Assembly: GCA_019413925.1 (NCBI GenBank)
Contig: DXMY01000028.1
Span: 16,695-80,694, forward strand
Reading direction: 5' to 3'
DNA length: 64,000 bases
Origin: Collinsella sp.
GTDB taxonomy: Bacteria > Actinomycetota > Coriobacteriia > Coriobacteriales > Coriobacteriaceae
The notes below the pieces were generated by a model that was not told the origin of the DNA, searched no databases, and saw only the letters and a list, made by a program, of their open reading frames with translations. The position numbers and the translations under genes are program-made. Of this stretch, positions 9,870 to 18,037 are shown in pieces; the first letter of the stretch is position 1; each line of letters opens with the position of its first letter.

Positions 9870-9902
9870 AAAAGGGGAGAGCTCGTCGAGCTCTCCCCTT
9901 TT
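9870..9902. terminator. Strong bidirectional terminator between licB and the GH25 gene
   Basis: Perfect 15-base arms (AAAAGGGGAGAGCTC and its complement) enclose a 3-base loop and give T4 on both strands. It serves licB from the left and the convergent GH25/C39 gene from the right. Confidence 0.93.
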
Positions 9903-9912
9903 AGCATCATGG

Positions 9913-12474
9913 CTATTCAATTACCACGGCCTGGCTATCCATCTGTTGCCACGTGCCGAAGAACACTTGGGCATTTCGCGTAACATTGCCGTTAATCGAA
10001 TCCGAAAGATAGACAATTCCCTGCTCGTCATCATAGCCTTTAAGGACTACGGCATGATTACCGCCCCACAGACCATAGGAATGCCCGTTATACCAACGCG
10101 CAGCATAACGGCCTCCTGGCCAACTTCCCCATTCGGTATTCCACATCTCAACAGGTTGACCACAGGTCAGCCTGTTCTTAATGGAAGAAATTGACGAGAA
10201 AGAGACGTCTTTTGCCTGCTTGCCACTTCCAGCAGCACGCAGAAAGTTATTACCAGCAATAGTAATCGCAGGTGCGACGCATCCCATGAGACCCCCGCTG
10301 CTACGCCTTGGATTGCCATCAAAAGCGGTAACAAAATTGCCATTACTTCCCTTGGGCAAATAGTAATCCGCAATAATCGTCTTACCTAAACCGAAACCAT
10401 AGTAGTTAAGCAAGTTTGTAAGGGCAACCGACTCACAGCCAGTAGGAAGTTCCGGGTACTGCGAATAGCACGGGACATCGACCCAAGCGCCAACCATTGC
10501 GCCGGATGAACTGAACTTGTAGTCAGTAGAGCCGATCCAATACCAACCGTTGCTCAACATTACTCCCCCACGTGCGGCATCAAGGTAATACCATGTGTCC
10601 CCACGGGAAAGCCATCCCGTTTTCATTATGCCAGAAGCGGAATCTAGCCAGTACCAGTTACCGCCATCGTTAAGCCAGCCGGTCGCCATTCGACCATCCG
10701 AGTTAAAGTAATACCAAGACCCAGCAATTTGCTGCCATCCAGTCAGAATTACCCCATTAGCAGAACAACAATATCGAGAACCCTGACTCTCAATCCAGCC
10801 CGTTCTGGCATTACCGTCATCGTCAATCAGCTGGATTCCCGAATCGGTCATTATGCCTTTAAGGTCAATTGCGCCGCTGGATGACGAATGATACATCCAA
10901 GACCTATCACCGTTTGACCAGCAATTAGCCATCATCTTGCCGGTACTATTAAATATGTATTCACATGATCCGATAGTTTGAACGCCCGTGGTCATGGCAT
11001 GCGTCGAGGGGTCGAGCCAGTACCATGCACCGCTTAGGCTGAGCCATCCGGAGGCGAGGGCACCGGAGCCCGTCGCGTAGTACCAGGTCCCGCCGTCGAG
11101 CACCCATCCGGTCGCCATCGCGCCGGAGGCGCTGAACCAGTACGCTGAGTCGTTGCACACGTGAAGGCCCGTCACCATGGCGCCGCCCGCGTCGGGGTCG
11201 AGCCAGTACCAGGAGCCGCCGGTGTAAAGCCAGCCGGTCGAGGCGATGCCGTTCGCAAACCAGTACCAGGAGCCGTCGACGAGGCCCCATCCGTTAAGGG
11301 GGCCGCAGCTGCCGAAGTAGCGGCGGACGCCCTGCGCGTCCGTCTGGTAGCCCGTCAGCATGGCCCCCGTCCGGGCGTCGAAGCAGTAGGGCACGCCGCC
11401 GACGGATACGGGGCCGCGCGCCAGCGCGCCGGAGCCAGTCGCGTAGTACCAGGTCCCGCCGTCGAGGACCCACCCGGTCGCCATGGCGCCGGACGAATTA
11501 AACCAGTACAGGGAGCCGTTGCACTCGTGAAGGCCGGTTGCCATGGCACCGCCCGCGTCGGGCTCGAGCCAGTACCACGTGCCACTCTGAAACAACCATC
11601 CGGCATACGCCTTGCCGTTGGAGGCTGCATAATACCAGGTGCTGTCAATTAGTTGCCAATGATAAAGGGAGACATCAACATACGCGTAGTTCATATCAAC
11701 GTTGCCGTTGATTCCAGGGACTTTTCCGTTGCTCTTATACTGCCAAAAACTGTAATTGCCGGTATAGTCACATTGCGAGTTATATTGAGCAATCCAATGA
11801 TCCCAAGAGCTACTCTTAAATACAGAGTCAGTCAAAATGTTGTTAAACCAATTTAAATTTGCATAAATACCAGGCTCATATCCTGCGGCAGAAATCCTAT
11901 TACAAAAAACCTGCGCCCTCGATGCAATTCCGGTTTGACGTCCATTTGCAATTATCGAGTTATCCTCAAGATCGTAATACACCGGCAATCTTGGATTATG
12001 TCCAGAAAGGCAATTGATCACCATTGATGCCTCATCGGCTGCCTGCTGATTATCAAAAGCATATGAATAGATATAGACGCCGTAGGGAATTCCGAGTCGC
12101 TCGCACTCAGAAATATTTCGATTAAATTGATAGTCAACTCGACCGCCCCAAGATGGAGCGCCAAATCCAACACGCAGAATAGCGAAATCGATACCAGAAG
12201 CCTTAACAGCATTCCAGTCAATACGTCCTTGATGCTCACTGACATCGATGCCCTGCGCCGTAGCCCCATCGGGAAGAATGTCCATGGACAATAAGGCTAT
12301 TCCATCTTCTTCGGAAGAAGCATCCTCTGCGACCAATTGCCCATCCTCATAACGCCAGGAATTCTCAACTAGGGACCGCGCAGCTTCCGCGTTCGAGGGG
12401 AAAACAAACACAGAAATGGGCGCAAGGACTATCAGCACCAACAATGCCGAAAATAACTTAAGATGTTTGCTCAT
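9913..12474 (-). CDS. GH25 muramidase with choline-binding repeats and a C39-like peptidase domain
   Basis: An 853-residue secreted protein with an unusual three-part layout. After a signal peptide, residues 70-270 form a GH25 lysozyme (GIDVSEHQGRIDW, and the YYDLED acid pair). Residues 275-655 carry aromatic wall-binding repeats. Residues 660-853 are a C39_2/papain-like cysteine peptidase with Cys in LPTGCESVAL and His in GGNHAVVLKGY. It could cut both the glycan and peptide parts of the wall, or process a partner protein. A stretch at about 11000-11620 is much GC-richer than its flanks and contains a near-duplicate block (see findings). The gene shares the terminator at 9870-9902 with licB. 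Confidence 0.87.
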   Translation of the reverse strand: MSKHLKLFSALLVLIVLAPISVFVFPSNAEAARSLVENSWRYEDGQLVAEDASSEEDGIALLSMDILPDGATAQGIDVSEHQGRIDWNAVKASGIDFAILRVGFGAPSWGGRVDYQFNRNISECERLGIPYGVYIYSYAFDNQQAADEASMVINCLSGHNPRLPVYYDLEDNSIIANGRQTGIASRAQVFCNRISAAGYEPGIYANLNWFNNILTDSVFKSSSWDHWIAQYNSQCDYTGNYSFWQYKSNGKVPGINGNVDMNYAYVDVSLYHWQLIDSTWYYAASNGKAYAGWLFQSGTWYWLEPDAGGAMATGLHECNGSLYWFNSSGAMATGWVLDGGTWYYATGSGALARGPVSVGGVPYCFDARTGAMLTGYQTDAQGVRRYFGSCGPLNGWGLVDGSWYWFANGIASTGWLYTGGSWYWLDPDAGGAMVTGLHVCNDSAYWFSASGAMATGWVLDGGTWYYATGSGALASGWLSLSGAWYWLDPSTHAMTTGVQTIGSCEYIFNSTGKMMANCWSNGDRSWMYHSSSSGAIDLKGIMTDSGIQLIDDDGNARTGWIESQGSRYCCSANGVILTGWQQIAGSWYYFNSDGRMATGWLNDGGNWYWLDSASGIMKTGWLSRGDTWYYLDAARGGVMLSNGWYWIGSTDYKFSSSGAMVGAWVDVPCYSQYPELPTGCESVALTNLLNYYGFGLGKTIIADYYLPKGSNGNFVTAFDGNPRRSSGGLMGCVAPAITIAGNNFLRAAGSGKQAKDVSFSSISSIKNRLTCGQPVEMWNTEWGSWPGGRYAARWYNGHSYGLWGGNHAVVLKGYDDEQGIVYLSDSINGNVTRNAQVFFGTWQQMDSQAVVIE

Positions 12475-12696
12475 GTAAACCTCGTCATTCGTTCTTGTTT
12501 GCGTTTAGCTTACAGCATGGCTGTGAAAGATTTCCGAACATCCAACTGGACAAGATGCCATCTAGGACGACAAATAACTGCACGCAATACCACAATGTAA
12601 ACAAGAACTTCCCAGCAGGGTGAAACCAAGGACTCCTAGTCCCTACTCTTACCCCCCAAGAATACCGACTTCAAATAAACTTTCAAACTAGATGTC

Positions 12697-12727
12697 AAAA
12701 AGGTAGGGGACCCAGAGAGTCCCCTAC
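12697..12727 (-). terminator. Intrinsic terminator of the NlpC-like repeat-protein gene
   Basis: Arms GTAGGGGAC and GTCCCCTAC with a 7-base loop, followed by five T on the minus strand, just past the stop codon at 12739. The rest of 12475-12738 is AT-rich upstream DNA for the GH25 gene. Confidence 0.85.
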
Positions 12728-12738
12728 AACTCAGAATT

Positions 12739-14949
12739 CTAACGAATCAATATTACTTTCGATGGACCCAAAGCGGTCAAACCGGAGATGCGGTTTCCAT
12801 AACCGTCACTATGCCAAAACAAGTTTTCGCTCGGCGAATTGCCCCAGAAAAAGCCAATGTGGCTATCGTCCGCATATGGGTTGTAAGGATTGAAGAACAC
12901 AATGTCCCCCTTACGAGCCAAACCGCTACGTAACAACTCATCAATAGAGTTGAAATAAGTCACGTTTGCGCACGTATCGATAGCGTAGCCGTACCAACGA
13001 TAAGCGTTAACGCAGCCGCCCCTTCCGGGACCACCACTCCAAGGGGAATGGCTCTGCTCGGCGGCAATGGGAGCTAAATTCCCGCCCGCTTTCATATATG
13101 CATGCGATACAAATCCGCCGCAGTTCATACCGGTATACCCGTCCCAACGAGGATCACCCTTTGGATACATGCATGTTTCTTGGCTAAGATGCGTATCATA
13201 GCGTGTTCCACGGTAATAGCCATCGTTTTCGTGGCTCATAAGCCAATTGACCAGGCTGGACCTATTAACCCCCAAAACAGAACCAGACGTATTCAACCAT
13301 GCACCACTTGCATTGAAGTAGTAGTCGACGCCATCGATTTTCAGCCACCCGTTAGCAAACATAGCGCCCGAAGGCTGAAGCCAGTACCACGTGCCGCGGT
13401 CATTGAGCCATCCGGTCTTCATCTTGTAGGTGGAAGGATCCATCCAATACCACGCACCGTTAACATATTGCCAACCAGACTTAAGGACACCATTGGAAGA
13501 TGCGTAATACCAAGTATTGCCGCTTTCGTCAGAAGCGTCTTTCGACATAATCCAACCAGATGCTACATTGACAGCACCGTTTGCATCCGCATAGAAAACC
13601 GCGTCTCCAATATGAATCACACCTGGCAATGAAGACGAGTCAGCACGATCAGCGACTACGGGAGATCCATCAGATGAAGTAGGCAACGGCTCGCTCAGTG
13701 CTCCAGACGAATTCGCCCATGCCATACCGTCGCTCAAGTTAATCCAGCACGAAGATGCCATCGCACCGGAATCATAAGAAAAATAGCGCGTGCTTCCTAC
13801 CGCGAATTCACCAGTACACATTGCGCCGGATACATCATCAAGGTAATACCAGGCGCTTCCGAACTTTATCCATCGTCCTCGTTGAATAGCTCCATTTGAT
13901 GCGGCGTAATACCAAGTACCATCAACAAGTGCCCAGCCTGTTGCCATGGCGCCTGAACACGTAAGGAAATAGGTGGACGACTCCACTTGCGTAAAGCCCG
14001 TGAGCATAATATGGCTTCCTGGATCCAGGTAATACCAAGAATTCCCTAGAAGTAACCAGCCTCCATGCAGTAAGCCGTTGGAGTCAGCGTAATACCAGTT
14101 GTTGTCAATAAGAGCCCACTGGGAGGATAGCATGGCCCCTGAGCTGTTAAAGATATAAGAAGTGCCATTACATTCTTTCAACCCGGTGGCCATAGAACCG
14201 TCTGCAGGATCAAGCCAGTACCAACGACCCCCATCCGAGAGCCAACCTTTTACCAGGGGGCCAGAGCCGGAGAAATAGTGCCAAACGGAAGCATCAAGAT
14301 GCCATCCGATAAGCATCACACCAGAAGAAGAGAATCCATACGTGGCTCCCCCGATCTGCAGCATCGAGTCGTGGACCATCTTGCCTTCATCATCCAGCCA
14401 ATACCAGTTGCTGCCGTCTGAAAGCCAGCCTTTTACCATGGCGCCAGAACCGGAGAAATAACGCCAAGCAGAAGTGGAGCCCGTAGAATCTAGGTACCAG
14501 CCGACACGCATTGCGCCCGAAGAGGAGAAGGCATACGTCGCACCCCCGACTTGAACCAACCCATCCTGAGCCATTCGACCTTCGTCGTCGAACCAGTACC
14601 AGCTACCGTTTATATGTCTCCAAGAAGAAACAGCGATTGTTCCGTCGGACAAGCCCCAACGCCAAAAACCAGCCCCTTCTTCGGGTGATATCCACCCCTG
14701 ATGCCAAATAATTTGATTCGAAACCTCAGAAGGGGCCTCATTATCCACCTGAGAGTTCTGCTCGACAGCGAAGGTTGACTCGCGCTGAGCATCGACGCCT
14801 GACTCGACAGAAGCAATAGCAACATTAGATGCGGGACCTTCGTCAGTGTTATTCGAATCAAGGGCGTATAACATCGAGGGCGAACCCAAAAGGAGCCCAA
14901 AAGAAATGAGGCCCGAAAAAGCCAGCACTCCGAATGACCATTTCTTCAT
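12739..14949 (-). CDS. Choline-binding-repeat protein with NlpC/P60-like amidase domain
   Basis: About 736 residues counted from the ATG at 14949; an upstream GTG at 14970 is possible. A signal peptide (MKKWSFGVLAFSGL onward) leads into a Ser/Asn/Glu-rich linker, then about twenty aromatic wall-binding repeats to residue 560. The C-terminal 170 residues hold MNCGGFVSHAYMKAG and DSHIGFFWG. These match the Cys and His positions of NlpC/P60-CHAP-type hydrolases, with NCGGF in place of the more usual DCSGF. It has its own terminator at 12697-12727. Substrate specificity cannot be read. It belongs to the same wall-docked set as its neighbours. Confidence 0.83.
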   Translation of the reverse strand: MKKWSFGVLAFSGLISFGLLLGSPSMLYALDSNNTDEGPASNVAIASVESGVDAQRESTFAVEQNSQVDNEAPSEVSNQIIWHQGWISPEEGAGFWRWGLSDGTIAVSSWRHINGSWYWFDDEGRMAQDGLVQVGGATYAFSSSGAMRVGWYLDSTGSTSAWRYFSGSGAMVKGWLSDGSNWYWLDDEGKMVHDSMLQIGGATYGFSSSGVMLIGWHLDASVWHYFSGSGPLVKGWLSDGGRWYWLDPADGSMATGLKECNGTSYIFNSSGAMLSSQWALIDNNWYYADSNGLLHGGWLLLGNSWYYLDPGSHIMLTGFTQVESSTYFLTCSGAMATGWALVDGTWYYAASNGAIQRGRWIKFGSAWYYLDDVSGAMCTGEFAVGSTRYFSYDSGAMASSCWINLSDGMAWANSSGALSEPLPTSSDGSPVVADRADSSSLPGVIHIGDAVFYADANGAVNVASGWIMSKDASDESGNTWYYASSNGVLKSGWQYVNGAWYWMDPSTYKMKTGWLNDRGTWYWLQPSGAMFANGWLKIDGVDYYFNASGAWLNTSGSVLGVNRSSLVNWLMSHENDGYYRGTRYDTHLSQETCMYPKGDPRWDGYTGMNCGGFVSHAYMKAGGNLAPIAAEQSHSPWSGGPGRGGCVNAYRWYGYAIDTCANVTYFNSIDELLRSGLARKGDIVFFNPYNPYADDSHIGFFWGNSPSENLFWHSDGYGNRISGLTALGPSKVILIR

Positions 14950-14975
14950 AACAGCACGGTATCCAATCACGCAGC

Positions 14976-15003
14976 GGCCCCGTCGCTTCAGGGCAACGGG
15001 GCC
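14976..15003 (-). terminator. GC-rich hairpin between two repeat-protein genes
   Basis: Arms GGCCCCGT and ACGGGGCC around a 12-base loop, 27 bases past the stop at 15030. It lacks a T-run, so it may be a leaky terminator allowing read-through into the next repeat-protein gene. Confidence 0.5.
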
Positions 15004-15029
15004 TCAATCAAAACTAGCTCAGTAATGTG

Positions 15030-16286
15030 CTAGCCAATTTGCTGGCAGTTTTTGCACTCTCGTGAAGCGCCACGCCTCTGGGCCTCCTGAATAGAGATCT
15101 GCGAATAGCCCTTTGCGTCCTTACCAACGGTACGGCACTTATGCGTATGGTAAACATCGCTACCGTTCTTATGCCAAACTAAACCGTAGCCCGGAATCCA
15201 CTTGCCGTCCTCGCCGACATAGTAGGAGCCAACCCAGGCATTCGTAGCCATGGCACCGGAAGACTGGAGGTAGTAGTCGCCGACCCAGGCGTCGTGAGCC
15301 ATAGCGCCGGAACCGCTAAAGTAGTACCAGGCGCCGCCGACCTGACGCCAGCCGGTGGCCATCGCGCCGGAATCGTCGAACCAGTACCAAACTCCACCAA
15401 CGTTAGCCCAAGAGTTAGAGGCCATAGCGCCCGAACCTCCGAGCCAATACCACGTGCCGCCATTGCTGAGCCAGCCGGTTGCCATGGCGCCCGAACCGCT
15501 CGCATAGTACCAAGAGCCGCCTGCCAAGAACCAGCCAGTGGCCATTGCACCGGAGTCGCCGAACCAGTACCAGGAGCCGCCGAGGCTGCGCCAGCTGTTA
15601 GCGACCATGGCGCCCGAGCCGTCGAGGTAGAACCACGTACCGCCGATGTTGAGCCAGCCAGTGACCATCGCACCGGAGACATTAGTGTAGTACCAGGTAC
15701 CCGAATCGTTGATCCAGCCAGTCAGCATGACCCCAGATTCGTTGAAATAGTACCAAGCCCCGCCGAGATTATGCCAACCGGTCAATAGCTCACCGTCGGA
15801 GGTCGCATAGGACCACTTTCCGTAGATGGAGTCGTAGAACCAGCCACTATGCTGCATGCGGCCATCGGCGTTGGCACCAGGGGTGTTCAGGAAGTAGTTC
15901 TTGCCGTCAATCTGAACTCGGCCGTATGCCATATCATGGTTTTCGGGATAGAAGTAATACTTGTCCCCACCGATAGACTGCCAGCCCGACACCGCGGTCC
16001 CGTCAGCGCCAAAATAGTACCAGACAGCTTCGTATTCGTTATGCCACTGGTTCGTGACCATGGCGCCAGTTTCGGGATCGAAATAGCGAAGGTTGCCGTC
16101 CTCGCACCGAACGAGTCCACTCTTCGGACGACCGTCGGAACACCATTCCGTAATCGGTCCACCGCCTCCGCCACCGCCAGCAATATCAGCAAATGAGGGC
16201 GCCGGGGCAACCGTCATGCAGGCAGCAGCAAATGCAACAACTCCCAGCACTGTTAGTCCGTGCCATCTTTCTCGAAGGTTTTTCAT
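15030..16286 (-). CDS. Choline-binding-repeat protein with C-terminal Cys/His motif
   Basis: A 418-residue secreted protein. A signal peptide is followed by a seven-Gly stretch, then about fifteen wall-binding repeats. They are more regular and GC-rich than in the neighbouring genes (GGTWYWLGGSGAMATGW-type units). The last 50 residues carry HTHKC and ECKNC spaced by about 25 residues, a H-x-C...C-x-x-C arrangement. Similar short tails occur on secreted Gram-positive proteins next to YHxxxC motifs and may bind a metal ion. There is no catalytic domain, so it may be a wall-bound adhesin or metal-handling protein. It is the outermost gene of the repeat-protein block. The tail function is unknown. 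Confidence 0.75.
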   Translation of the reverse strand: MKNLRERWHGLTVLGVVAFAAACMTVAPAPSFADIAGGGGGGGPITEWCSDGRPKSGLVRCEDGNLRYFDPETGAMVTNQWHNEYEAVWYYFGADGTAVSGWQSIGGDKYYFYPENHDMAYGRVQIDGKNYFLNTPGANADGRMQHSGWFYDSIYGKWSYATSDGELLTGWHNLGGAWYYFNESGVMLTGWINDSGTWYYTNVSGAMVTGWLNIGGTWFYLDGSGAMVANSWRSLGGSWYWFGDSGAMATGWFLAGGSWYYASGSGAMATGWLSNGGTWYWLGGSGAMASNSWANVGGVWYWFDDSGAMATGWRQVGGAWYYFSGSGAMAHDAWVGDYYLQSSGAMATNAWVGSYYVGEDGKWIPGYGLVWHKNGSDVYHTHKCRTVGKDAKGYSQISIQEAQRRGASRECKNCQQIG

Positions 16287-16610
16287 ACGACATCCTTTTT
16301 CCGAGATTTAAGGCTCTCTTAAGTTATTTTTAAACTATCAATTCAGTATTTCAACGGGAAATCGATAAAAGGTGTCTTTGTGACTGCAATTTAAATATGA
16401 GTCGCCACACCTCAACCGTTACGCTAAATAGCTTCTAAGGCAAACTTAGCGCATGAGCGAACTGATTAAACGAGTGAACTGAATAATAAAGCAACAAAAT
16501 ACAAACCTTGGTCATCAATCACATCTACCGCGGGCCGATAACGCCCGCCTCATGTGCTGCGATATAATCAATCTCACTAGATGCCAAATCAGCAAGCCGA
16601 AGGAGCTGAC
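16287..16610. other. Gene-free divergent region before the DUF4869 module
   Basis: An AT-rich 324-bp stretch between divergent genes. The right end holds the promoter and hairpin described separately (16530-16568). I see nothing else beyond general promoter-like AT-rich DNA for the repeat-protein gene. Confidence 0.5.
16530..16568 (+). promoter_or_regulatory. Promoter of the DUF4869 module with an upstream hairpin
   Basis: A perfect -10 box TATAAT lies at 16563-16568, leaving a leader of about 35 bases to the GTG start. An inverted repeat GCGGGC-N7-GCCCGC (16530-16548) covers the position expected for the -35 element, where a bound regulator could block polymerase. No consensus -35 is seen. 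Confidence 0.5.
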
Positions 16611-17060
16611 GTGCTAACAATTCACTATGGTGATATGGAAAACGTTATCTACAACACGTCCGTTTACTTCGATAACGTATATTCGCCCCAGTGGTTTCAA
16701 GACTCCTTTGCCCAAAGGGTCATAAAATCCATCGACAAAGGCACCGTGGTAGGCCCCAATGCAATCGATACCAAGATTCTAGGCATCATTCCTCCCGAGA
16801 AACTATCCAGCGGCACCAAAACGCTACTGCTTATGTACTTTATGCCGCAGAATATATATAACGCCTCAAATTGCGGTGATAATTGCGCCTACTGGATTCT
16901 GAGGATCGCCGCGCAAAAGGATCTAACAATCAATCTCTACCACATAATGGATTTTGGAAACGGCAAATTCACGGTAACCATTGCAAATACGGGCGATATA
17001 GTCCACACAATGTTTGACCTTGTCCCCATAGCTGGAAAATGCCTAAGGGAGAACTCCTGA
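16611..17060 (+). CDS. DUF4869 family protein
   Basis: About 149 residues from a GTG at 16611, preceded by GAAGGAG at ideal spacing; an ATG at 16581 is in frame but lacks a site. The sequence matches my recollection of DUF4869: an opening IHYGDMENVIYNTSVYF, a central KTLLLMYFM, a very typical NASNCGDNCAYWIL segment, and INLYHIMDF. The family has no assigned function. It overlaps the next gene by one base (TGATG), so the two products are probably made in fixed ratio and act together. Composition is AT-richer than the core genes, which suggests an acquired module. Confidence 0.8.
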   Translation: MLTIHYGDMENVIYNTSVYFDNVYSPQWFQDSFAQRVIKSIDKGTVVGPNAIDTKILGIIPPEKLSSGTKTLLLMYFMPQNIYNASNCGDNCAYWILRIAAQKDLTINLYHIMDFGNGKFTVTIANTGDIVHTMFDLVPIAGKCLRENS

Positions 17061-18037
17061 TGCGCGGATCATACAAGGTAATTATTCAAAATAACCGGGT
17101 TCAGTTTAAACTGACCATCAATAGAAATCTGACCATCATCCAAGGTAACAGTGCTACAGGCAAGACAACTCTGCTTGATATGGTGGCAGCTCACGAAGAG
17201 CTTGGGGCACAAAGCGGCGTAACAGTAAGTTGCAAAGTGCCCTGTAAAACAATATCTGGAAAATATTGGCGTAGAGATCTCCAAGAGATTTCCAGCAGTA
17301 TTGTTTTTATTGATGAGGGCAATACTTTTGTTCGATCAAGAGAATTTGCCCATGAAGCAAAGCGTAGCTCAAACTACTACGTAATTGTCGCCAGAGAGTC
17401 ACTGCGCCAACTGCCCTATAGCGTTGATGAAATCTACGGTCTTAAGAACACCAACCGAACCACAACGAAGTATCCCGTTTACTCTCGTGTCTACACCTCT
17501 ACATATCGTATTTACGGTGATACTGATTTTAGAGGCGAGAGGCCCGAGCTTGTCATTGTCGAGGACACAAATTCGGGCTACGAATTCTTCAGTTTGCTAT
17601 GCAAAAAGAGCAGCATTAAATGCATCAGCGCGGGAGGAAAATCAAATATTTGCAACTGCATTATGGACGCACCGGAAAACGACATCCTCGTGATTGCCGA
17701 CGGCGCCGCCTTTGGACCAGAAATTGCGGAAGTAGCTGCTCTATTGCGCCGAAAGAACATCAAGCTATTCCTACCGGAATCGTTTGAATGGCTCGTGTTG
17801 AAGTCGGGATTATTCAACAGCAAACACATTAAGGACATGCTGCTTAACCCCGCTGAACATATCGAAAGCTCAAAGTTCTTTAGCTGGGAGAGGTTCTTTA
17901 CTGCAGAACTCATCGAATGCTCACGAGACACACGTTTTCGATATGACAAGAGCTGCATGAACGAGGAGTACTTGAACCCCACCGCCCTTGCGGCTCTTGA
18001 GGATACTTTGCCGGAACTTGGCATTACTTCGCACTAA
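17060..18037 (+). CDS. P-loop ATPase with TOPRIM/DUF4435-like region, partner of DUF4869
   Basis: About 325 residues from the ATG at 17060, overlapping the upstream stop codon; GGGAGA lies eight bases before it. A Walker A motif GNSATGKTTL is near residue 28 and a Walker B-like IVFIDEGN near residue 85. The second half has LVIVEDTNSGYEFF and NDILVIADGAAFG. These resemble the Glu and Asp-x-Asp motifs of TOPRIM or DUF4435 domains found in OLD-like proteins, although the second acidic residue is not clearly conserved. The protein is short for an OLD nuclease. An antiphage or toxin-antitoxin-like role is speculation. It converges with and overlaps the glycosyltransferase end by 4 bases. Confidence 0.65.
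   Translation: MRGSYKVIIQNNRVQFKLTINRNLTIIQGNSATGKTTLLDMVAAHEELGAQSGVTVSCKVPCKTISGKYWRRDLQEISSSIVFIDEGNTFVRSREFAHEAKRSSNYYVIVARESLRQLPYSVDEIYGLKNTNRTTTKYPVYSRVYTSTYRIYGDTDFRGERPELVIVEDTNSGYEFFSLLCKKSSIKCISAGGKSNICNCIMDAPENDILVIADGAAFGPEIAEVAALLRRKNIKLFLPESFEWLVLKSGLFNSKHIKDMLLNPAEHIESSKFFSWERFFTAELIECSRDTRFRYDKSCMNEEYLNPTALAALEDTLPELGITSH

Noticed and set aside
10000..16200. CRISPR array suggested by many short DNA repeats
   Set aside because: The repeats are degenerate 60-base units coding for wall-binding motifs in one frame, without spacers.
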